A model generated the notes under the pieces. The model was not told where the DNA came from. It worked only from the letters and a program-made list of their open reading frames with translations, and did no database searches. A stretch of DNA of 64,000 nucleotides from Ovis canadensis (lineage: Eukaryota > Chordata > Mammalia > Artiodactyla > Bovidae). Both the position numbers and the translations under genes were made by a program. Of the stretch, positions 55,716 through 64,000 are shown in pieces. Within the stretch, counting starts at the first letter, position 1, and every line of letters starts with the position of its first letter. Location of the stretch: the NCBI RefSeq assembly GCF_042477335.2, contig NC_091255.1, positions 14,176,501 to 14,240,500 on the forward strand, written 5' to 3'.

Positions 55716-57408
55716 TTTAATCAAGAAATAATCAAGAAATACAAGAGAAGAAAAAGATCTACAAAATCAAACCCCAAACAATTAAGAAAATGGCAAATAT
55801 CAATATATCAATAATTACTTTAAGTGTAAATAGATTAAATGCTCCAACCAAAAGACACAGATTGGCTGAATGGATACAAAAACAAGACCCATATATATGC
55901 TGTCTAAAAGAAACCCGCTTCAGACCTCAAGACACATATAGACTGAAAGTGAGAGGATGGAAAAATATATTCCATGCAAATGGAAAGCAAAAGAAAGTGA
56001 AGTAGCAATCCTCATATCAGACAAAATGGACCTTAAAATAGACACTATTACAAGAGATAAGGAAGGACACCACATAATGATCAAGGGATCAGTCCAAGAG
56101 GAAGACACAACAATTGTAAATATCTAGGCACCCAACATAGGAGCACCTCAATACAAAAGACCAACACTAACATACATAAAGGAAGAAATTGACAGTAACA
56201 TAATAATAGTAAGAGACTTTAACACCCCACTCACACCAATGGCTAGATCATCAAAACAGAAAATTACTAAGGAAACACAAGTCTTAAATGATACATTAGA
56301 TGAGATGGATCTTATTGATATCTTCAGGACATTCCATCCAAATGCAGAAGAATACACCTTCATCTCAAGGATAGATCACATCTTGGGTCAAATATCAAAC
56401 CTCAGGAAATTGGAGAAAATTGAAATCATATCAAGCATCTTGTCTGAACACTATGCTATGAGGCCATATATCAATTACAAGAAAAAAACTGTAAAAAACA
56501 CAAACACATGGAGATTAAACAATTTGTTTCTAAATAACCAATGGGTTACTGATGAAATCAAGAGGGAAATAAAACAATTTCTAGAAACAAATGACAATGA
56601 AAATATATCTCAAAATGCAGCAGAAGCAGTTCTAGGAGGGAACTTTATAGCAATACAATCCTACCTCAAGAAACAAGAAAAACATTGAATGAACAACCTA
56701 AATTTACACCTAAAACAACTGGAAAAAGAACAAAATTAACAGAAGGGAAGAAATCATGAATATCAGAGCAGAAATAAGTGAAAAAGAAATGAAAGAAACA
56801 ATAGTAAAGATTAATAAAACTAAAAACTGGTTCTTCGGGAAGATAACAAAATTGACAAACCTTTAGCCTTACTCATCAAGAAAAAAAGAGAGAAGAATCA
56901 AATCAACAAACTGAGAAATGAAAAAGGAGGGGTTACAACTGACAATGCAGAAATACAAAACATTATAAGAGACTATTATGAACAACTGTATGCCAATAAA
57001 ATAACCTGGAAGAAATGGAGAGATTCTTAGAAAAGTTCAATCTTCCAAGACTGAATCAGGAAGAAACAGGAACTATGAACAACAATTACAAGCACTAAAA
57101 TTGAAGCTGTGATCAAAAGTCTCCTAAAATACAAAAGCCAGAGGGCTTCACAGGAGAATTCTATCAAACATTTAGAGAAGAGCTAATACCTATCCTTCTA
57201 AAACTCTTTCAAAAAATTGCAGAGGAAGGAACACTTCCAAACTCATTCTACAAGGCTACCATCACCCTGATACCAAAACCAGACAAATAAAACAGAAAAA
57301 GAGAAAACTACAGGCCAATATCACTGATGCACACAGATACAAAAATCCTCAGCAAAATTTTAGCAAACAGAGTTTAGCAATGCATTAAAAAACTCATACA
57401 CCATGATC

Positions 57409-57804
57409 GGTTCAGTTCAGTCGCTCAGTCAGGTCTGACTCTCTGCGACCCCATGGACTGCAACACACCAGCTTCCCTGTCCATCATCAACCTCTGGAGC
57501 TTGCTCAGACTCATGTACATTGAATCGGTGATGCCATTCAAACCATCTCATCTTCTGCCATCCCCTTCTCCTGCCTTCAATCTTTCCCAGCATCAGGATC
57601 TTTTCCAATGAGTCAATTCTTCACATCAGGTGGCCAAAGTATTGGAGTTTCAGCTTCAGCATCAGTCTTTCCAATGAATATTCAGGACTGATTTGCTTTA
57701 GGATGGACTTCTTTGATCTCCTTGCAGTTGAAGGGACTCTCAAGAGTCTTCTCCAACACCACAGTTCAAAAGCATCAGTTCTTCAGCACTCAGCTTTCTT
57801 TAAA
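57409..57804 (-). mobile_element. BovB 3' fragment inside L1 (first)
   Basis: 396 bp of BovB 3' end ('gttcagttcagtcgctcagt' to 'cagctttctttaaa'). L1 sequence joins across it; 'atgatc' is present at both joints (57403-57408 and 57805-57810). Confidence 0.95.
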
Positions 57805-59512
57805 ATGATCAAGTTAGGTTTATTCCAAGGATGCAAGGATTCTTCAATATAGGCAAATCAATCAATGTGATACACCATATTAACAAATTGAAAGATAGAA
57901 ACAATATGATAATCTCAATAGATGCAGAAAAAGCCTTTGAAAAAGTTAAGCACCCATTTGTGATTAAAACTCTTCAAAAACTGGGCACAGAAGGAACCTA
58001 TCTCAACATAGTGAAGGCCATATATAATGGGCCTACAGCAAACATTTTGCTAAGTGGTGAAAAACTGAAAGAAGTCTCCCTAAGATCAGGAACAAGAAAA
58101 GGGAGTCCACTTCCTTAATACCACTATAATTCAACATAGTTTTGAAAGTCCTAGCTACAGCAATCAGAGAAAAGAAAGAAAGGGATCCAGATCAGAAAAG
58201 AAGAAGTAAAGTTCTCAGTGTTTGCAGATGACATGATGCTGTAACAAAATATAGACATTAGTACCTAAATATACTTTACTTAAATAAAAATCTTAAATAA
58301 ATGATCAGAAAATTACTAGAGTTAATCAGTGAATTTAGCAAAGTTGTAGAGTACAAAATCAACACACAGAAATCACTTGCATTTATATATACTAACAATG
58401 AAAAATCAGAAAGATAAAGAACCAATCCCATTCACCATTGCAACAAAAAGAATTAAATATCTAGGAATAAACTTACCTAAGGAGAGAAAAGAACTGTACA
58501 CAGAAAATTATAAGACACTGATGAAAGAAATCAAAGATGACATAAGCAGATGGAGAAATATTCCATGTTCCTGGGTAGGAAGAATCAATATTGTGAAAAT
58601 GATTATACTATCAAATGCAATCTACAGATTTAAAGTGATCCCTATCAAATTGCCAATGTCATTTTTCACAGAACTAGAACAAAAAATTTCACAATTCATA
58701 TGGAAACACAAAAGATCCTGAATAGCAAAAGCAGTCTTGAGAAATAAGAATGGAGCTGGAGGAATCAACATTCCTGACTTCAAATTATACTACAAAGTTA
58801 CAGTCATCAAGACAGTATGGTACTGGCATAAAAACAGAAATATAGACCAATGGAACAAGATAGAAAGCCCAGAAATAAACCCATGCACCTATGGATACCT
58901 TGTTTTTTACAAAGGAGGCAAGAATATGCAATGGGGAAAAGACAGCCTCTTCAATAAATGGTGCTGGGAAAACTGGACAGTGACATGTAAAAGAATGAAA
59001 TTAGAACACTTCCTAACACTATACACAAAGATAAACTGAAAATGGATTAAAGATATAAATGTAAGACCAGAAAACATAAAACTCTTAGAGGAAAACTTAG
59101 GCAGAACACTCAATGACATAAATCAAAGCAAGATCCTCTATGACCCACCACCTAGACTAATGGAAAGAAAAACAAAAGTGAACAAGTGGGACCTGATTAA
59201 ACTTAAAAGCTTTTGCACAGCAAAGGAAACCATAAGCAAGGTGAAAAGACAACCCTCAGAATGGGAGAAAATAATAGCAACTGAAACAACTGACAAAGGA
59301 TTGATTTCCAAAGCATACAAGCAACACATACAACTCAATACCAGAAAAACAAACAACCCAATCAAAAAGTAGGAAAAAGACCTAAACAGACATTTCTCCA
59401 AGGAAGACATACAGATGGCTAACAAACACATGAAAAGATGCTCAACATTGTTCATTATTAGAGGAATGCAAATCAAAACTACAATGAGACACCACCTCAC
59501 ATCAGTCAGAAT

Positions 59513-59881
59513 CAGTCAGTTCAGTCACTCAGTTGTGTCCAACTCTTTGCAACCCCATGGACTGCAGCACGCCAGGCCTCCCTGTCCATCATCAACTCTC
59601 GGAGTCCACCCAAATCCATGTCCATTGAGTCGGTGATACCATCCAGCCATCTCATCCTCTATCATCCCCTTCTCCTCCTGCCCTCAATCTTTCCCAGCAT
59701 CAGGGTCTTTTCCAATGAGTCAGTTCTTCTCATCAGATGGCCAAAGTATTGGAGTTTCAGCTTCAGCATCACTCCTTCCAATGAACACCCAGGACTGATC
59801 TCCTTTAGGATGGACTGGTTGGATGTCCTTGCAGTCCAAGGGACTCTCAAGAGTCTTCTCCAACATCAAAGTTCAAAAGCA
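59513..59881 (-). mobile_element. BovB 3' fragment inside L1 (second)
   Basis: 369 bp of BovB 3' end. Perfect 12-bp target-site duplication atcagtcagaat at 59501-59512 and 59882-59893; the L1 ORF2 continues in order on either side. Confidence 0.96.
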
Positions 59882-60487
59882 ATCAGTCAGAATGGCCATC
59901 ATCAAAAAGTCTACAAACAACAAATGCTGGAGAGGGTGTGGAGAGAAGGGAATGCCCCTGCACTGTTGGTGGGAAAATAGATTGATACAGTCATTATGGA
60001 AGATGGTATGGATAGTCCTTAAAAAATTAGGAATAAAACCACTGTATGATGCAGCAATCTCACTGCTAGGCATATACCTTGAGGAAACCAAGTTGAAAAA
60101 GACACAGGTAACCCATTATTCATTGCAGCACTATTTACAATAGTTAGAACATGGAAGCAACCTGGATGTCCTTTGACAGATGAATAGATAAAGAAGTTGT
60201 GGTACATATACACAATGGAATATTACTCAGTCCTAAAAAGGAACACATTTAGGTCAGTCTGATGAGGTGGATGTACCGAGAGCCTATTATACAGAGTGAA
60301 ATAAGTCAGAAAGAGAAAGATAAATATTGTATACTAATGTATATGTACGGAATCTAGAAAAGTGGTACCGAAGAATTTATTTACACAGCAGCAGTGGAGA
60401 AACAGATATAAACAATAGCGTTATGGACATGGGGAGAGGGGAGTCGAGGGTAAGGTATATGGAGAGAGTAACGTGAAAACTTACATT

Positions 60488-60625
60488 CAGTTCAGTTCAG
60501 TTCAGTTCATTCGCTCAGTCATATCTGACTCTTTCCGACCCCATGAATCGCAGCATGCCAGGCCTCCCTGTCCATCACCAACTCCCGGAGTTTACTCACC
60601 TTCATCGAGTCAGTGACGCCAACCA
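60488..60625 (-). mobile_element. BovB 3' fragment inside L1 (third)
   Basis: 138 bp of BovB 3' end with four TTCAG units, in the L1 3' UTR. 'acatt' lies at both joints (60483-60487 and 60626-60630). Confidence 0.92.
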
Positions 60626-60864
60626 ACATTACTGTATGTAAAATATGTCCCAATGGGAATTTGCTGTATGGCTCAGGAAACTCAAACAGGGGCTCTGTAT
60701 CAACCTAGAGGGGTGGGATGGGGTGGGAGATAGGAGGGAGGTTCAAAAGGGGAGGGAATATATGTATACCTATGGCTGTTTCATGTTGAGGTTTGACAGG
60801 AAACAACAAAATTCTGTAAAGCAATTATCCTTCAAAATAAATAAATTAATAAAAATTAGCAACT

Positions 60865-61966
60865 AGATGGCAGGCCCTGACATGACCCCCTTCTATATAT
60901 TGCCAATAAAATCCTTGGGAGACACAGAAAACTATGAAGGCCTACAAAAGAAATAAAAAAGGTAGTGTATCAGGGGGTAATATTTTAAAGATATTAAGGC
61001 ATTGTTTCTCCCCTCTTCCCTTCTCAATAATTATTTGAACTCATTTCTCTTCTCGTACATAAGTGACTCTCAAGAGAGATGCATCCTGAAAGAGGAAAAT
61101 TCATCATTCTTGAGCTTCTTTGTAGACTTCTGTAAATTTATGCCACAGTCCATAGGCTTAGGGCCAGCATTGTGGGGAGAGTAAAGACCATTTTTAAAAA
61201 TTACAACATATTGGCTTTGTGTATCAGGAGACGATGCACATAGAATTTACATCACAGGCCAAAAGTAGGAAAGGGAAAGTAAACAATGGGAGTAACTCTT
61301 AAGGCAATGAGTTGAAAGGGGGAGTCCAGGAGGGAGTAACAAGAGCTTAGATGCTAGTGTGCCCCTGTGAAGGCCCTTCCCTTTCCCCACACCAGAGACT
61401 GTAGGCTGATTCATGCTTCAGCACTCCAAAGCAGAAAGGCTGGGGGTTTGATTCCACAGTATGACTGTGGAAGACTTTCATACTCTTGGGGAAGCCCCAT
61501 GCTTAATGTGACACTGAGCAGCAGAGTGCTGGAATAGCAGAGAACAATTTCCAGAACAGGAGATGACTGGACAAGCCAGGGCTACCTTACAATCAAAAGC
61601 AAATCAACGAAAATAGCCAAGAGTTCCCAGAGCTCCAAAACGGATTAAGATGGAAGAGTTGAGTGATGTCTGATTGAAAAGATTCTACCAAAGGGCAGAG
61701 AGTGAGCAGACTGCCAGCGGTAGGATTGGAGGCTTGGAGAGGAGCAGTGAAGTAGCTGTGCAGAGTCTGATGCCCAGGAACAGGGTGGGGCAAGCTTCAC
61801 ATCAGTGGGGGACATCGAAGGCAGGTGGAAATATGTAGACCATATGTTCCTTCCCCAAAGTTGGGACCTAAGCCCTCTGGAACTTAGATGACTCCCAGAA
61901 AGAAGGTGGGAAGAAGGAGACAAGTGAGAATCCAGACTTTGAATCGGTATTTACTTCGCCAAAGAT
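60865..61966. other. 1.1-kb interval without recognised feature
   Basis: Apparently unique DNA; frames at 61593-61793 and 61645-61923 overlap and lack domains. Confidence 0.45.
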
Positions 61967-61969
61967 GAG

Positions 61970-62304
61970 AGGCTTCCCTGGTCATTTAGCTGGTAAAGAA
62001 TCTGCCTGCAATGCAGGAGACCCCAGTTCAATTCCTAGGTCAGGAAGATCCCCTGGAGAAAGGATAGGCTACCCAGCCCCAGTACTCTTGGGCTTCTCTC
62101 ATGGCTCAGATGGTAAAGAATCCACCTGCAGTGTGGGAGATCTGTATTCAATCCCTGGGTTGGGAAGATCCCCTCGAGGAGGGCAAGGCAACCCACTCCA
62201 GTATTCTTGCCTGGAGAATCCCATGGACAGAGGAGCCTGGAGGGCTACAGTCCACGGGGTCACAAAGAGTTGGACACGACTGAGTGACTAAGCACTATAG
62301 CACT
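61970..62304 (+). mobile_element. Bov-tA SINE with two tRNA-like heads
   Basis: Head 1 at 61970-62090 ('ggcttccctggtcatttagc', 'tgcaatgcaggagacccc'), head 2 at 62091-62195 ('ggcttctctcatggctcaga', 'tgcagtgtgggagatctg'), then one Bov-A body and 3' end ('gactgagtgactaagcac'). The join falls after 'ccccagtactctt', a joint often seen in this family. Confidence 0.92.
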
Positions 62305-62929
62305 CCCCAAATATGAAACTTTAAACAAGAAGTTGTTGAACTTCTTTTTATTGACAAGATTGGGTTTTCATCATTGGCAGATGAGGAGTCTTCTGAACTT
62401 TTATCTTACTAACAGACAAATGAAGCAAAATAGAAAATGAAGGATTTGTGTACTTGAGTTATGCCTGTCAGTTATACAGGCATTCAAGTAAGATTGAAAG
62501 ATAACCTAATACCAGAGTTTGACAGACTCTTGACTAACCATCAGGTAGACGGAGCTAGATTTATCAGTATTTAAACAGTCTTCACTGCAGGGCATAACCA
62601 GGGCATTATGAAATAAAGAATGTTTCAGGATAGTTGGACATTTGTCCAACCAAAACCCCATCTGGCCCTGTACCATAGATCCAGGACACAGAACTTTATC
62701 TCTTTTCCCATCCTCAGCATCTTCAGTGCAAGGGACGTGAGTATGAATGGAGGGGTGGTGCTGCCTAACACCATGGGCACCCATTCCTCACAAGTTAGAT
62801 GTGAGGAATGTGATGATTTGATATACGTTATAGATCATGGATATTTCAATAAAGCTGAAAAAAAGAAAAGAATAAAGAGAACAAAAAGATAGCAGGAATC
62901 CTGAGAAAAGGCACAATGGGCAGAAGAAA
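62305..62929. other. Interval without recognised gene
   Basis: The stretch at 62800-62890 ends 'tttcaataaagctgaaaaaa', like an old L1 3' end, too short to be sure. The 90-codon frame at 62620-62892 runs into it and has no domain. Confidence 0.4.
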
Positions 62930-63389
62930 GCTCCATCTCTATAACAAAGGTGTACCAGGTTAATGCAGGGTCAGGTCACAGAGGATGTGGTAAGCTCTAC
63001 TAGAGAATTTGGATTTTACTCTAATTGCCACAAGAAGCTATCAGGGAGATTTCAATAGGTTGACAGTGATCACCCTTAATCTTGGAGAAACTTGCTATGG
63101 CTGATCTTCAGAGAATGAGTTATCAAGAAACAAGAGTAGGACGAGAGGGATGCATAAAGGAGGCTGCTGCAATGCTGCAGGTGAGATGTGGTGAAGGCAC
63201 AGACTAGAATATTGATGATGCTGAGAAGTGGCTTGGATTTGAGAAATAGATGTGACACTTGCTGAGGGTTGGGTGTAAGTGATGCCTGAAAGAGGATTTT
63301 GGCCTGAGCAACTGAATTTAGGGTGGTAGCCGATGTGGGGAGTCAGACAGGACTGAATGACTAAGCAGAAGCAAGGTGATACACATATA
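62930..63389 (-). repeat. L2 LINE, minus strand, left part
   Basis: 'gagaatttggattttactct', 'ggaggctgctgcaatgctgc', 'aggattttggcctgagcaac' and 'tgaatttagggtggtagccg' follow L2 order read backwards. Confidence 0.6.
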
Positions 63390-63616
63390 GTGTGTTAGGC
63401 TTCCCAAGTGGTGCAGTGGTAAAGAATCTGCCTGCTGATGCAGGAGACACAAGAGATGCACGTTCAGTCCCTGGTGGGAAAGATTCCCTGGATTAGGAAA
63501 TGGCAACCTTCTCCAGTATTCTTGCCTAAAAAGTCCATGGACAGAGGATCCTGGTGGGTTATAGTCCACAGAGTGGCAAAGAGTCAGACATAAGTGAGCA
63601 GCTGAGCACAGCACAG
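63390..63616 (+). mobile_element. Bov-tA SINE inside L2
   Basis: 'ggcttcccaagtggtgcagt', 'aaagattccctggattagga', 'agtcagacataagtgagcag'. 'cacatata' at 63382-63389 and 63617-63624 is the likely target-site duplication. Confidence 0.92.
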
Positions 63617-63624
63617 CACATATA

Positions 63625-64000
63625 TGGGATTACCACTTAATTACATGTTTGTGGCTGGTGGTTCTCCTTAGCGTTAGTTAAATTTTCGATGTTGATTAGG
63701 TAACTGGATATATGGGTCCAGATCTTAGTGGGAAGACAGTGGTGCAGGTATGAGTTTTGAAGTTAGCAGTATGTAGGTAGTATTCATAGTGACGGAACTG
63801 GACAAGATGAGATTGGAAGAAAGTGTAGATAGGGAAGAGAAGAAGACTAAGGATAGGACCTAGAATTTTCCAACATTTAGAGACTCAGCCGAGAAGAAAG
63901 AGCCAACAAACCAAACAAGGAGTAGCCAGTGAGGTAAGAGGAAAAGTCAGAAGGTGGCCAGATGACTGTGGAAGGAAGAGGTAACTGGTGGTCAAGTCTG
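63625..64000 (-). repeat. L2 LINE, minus strand, right part (runs off the window)
   Basis: 'gaagttagcagtatgtaggt', 'aaagtgtagatagggaagag', 'ttccaacatttagagactca' and 'agtagccagtgaggtaagag' continue the L2 at 62930-63389. Confidence 0.6.

Larger units (their letters stand above)
55790..60120 (+). pseudogene. L1 ORF2 (endonuclease and reverse transcriptase), broken and interrupted
   Basis: Starts with the N-terminal endonuclease block at 55790 ('MANINISIITLSVNRLNAPT', 'IQKQDPYICCLKET'), shifted out of frame near 56000. The 'SRIDHILG' motif is at about 56364; 'RDFNTPL' (56214) replaces the usual GDFNTPL. Reverse transcriptase pieces: 57831-58118 ('[17 protein letters not shown]'), the catalytic FADDMM at 58221-58238 followed by a TAA, 58377-58721, 58737-59039 and 59160-59372 ('[20 protein letters not shown]'). 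BovB copies interrupt it at 57409-57804 and 59513-59881. Many stops and shifts: long dead. Confidence 0.92.
51985..60857 (+). mobile_element. Full-length L1 (bovine type), interrupted by three BovB fragments
   Basis: Starts with the L1 5' end ('gggagagaacaaggtggcag'), followed by a long 5' UTR, ORF1, ORF2, 3' UTR and an A-rich tail ending at about 60857. 'agcaact' at 51978-51984 and 60858-60864 is the likely target-site duplication. Without the three BovB inserts it would be about 8.0 kb, near full length for this family. Both ORFs are broken. Confidence 0.95.

Noticed and set aside
62620..62892. 90-codon frame near the right end
   Set aside because: Runs into an L1-like 3' end with A-rich tail; no domain.

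Overview
The window is nuclear DNA from a ruminant, most likely a bovid (cattle, sheep, goat or a relative). It carries many BovB (RTE-type) LINEs, Bov-tA and Bov-A2 SINEs, CHR SINEs and a bovine-type L1, together with older mammalian repeats (MIR, L2, L3/CR1-like, MER5-like). I see no rRNA, tRNA gene, CRISPR array, operon or prokaryotic feature.

The only convincing host gene is a 93-codon, single-exon reading frame on the minus strand at 39460-39741. I recognise it as SMIM36, a small single-pass membrane protein. If that is right, the window should be syntenic with human 17q22 (inference). It sits in a short island that is more GC-rich than its AT-rich surroundings.

Region by region: 0-8.8 kb holds a twin-primed BovB nested in a CHR SINE, a mariner-type palindromic MITE and an old L3/CR1-like element split by a MIR. 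From 10 to 19 kb there are three large BovB copies: one split by an L1, one inserted into a MIR with an almost open reverse transcriptase, and one in inverted orientation that carries a Bov-A2. From 19 to 32 kb there is a second twin-primed BovB with a clear target-site duplication, a mosaic BovB, an LTR-like fragment and another BovB. From 32 to 40 kb there is mostly non-repetitive DNA, SINEs nested in an old repeat, and SMIM36. From 40 to 52 kb there are BovB copies, including a full-length one (45538-49011) with a 12-bp target-site duplication, plus L1 and L2 fragments. From 52 to 60.9 kb there is a full-length but dead L1, hit three times by short BovB copies. From 61 to 64 kb there are Bov-tA SINEs and an L2.

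By my boundaries BovB makes up about 15.5 kb, roughly a quarter of the window. The nesting gives a local history: MIR, L2 and L3 first; CHR later; then overlapping activity of L1 and BovB, each inserted into the other; with Bov-tA and Bov-A2 SINEs among the later arrivals. No new biological system was found. The observations most worth checking are: an 80-bp duplication flanking a SINE; a start-stop upstream ORF overlapping the SMIM36 start codon; a neighbouring inverted BovB pair sharing a rare sequence signature; a mosaic BovB; two twin-priming inversions; and a possible retroviral-integrase relic.
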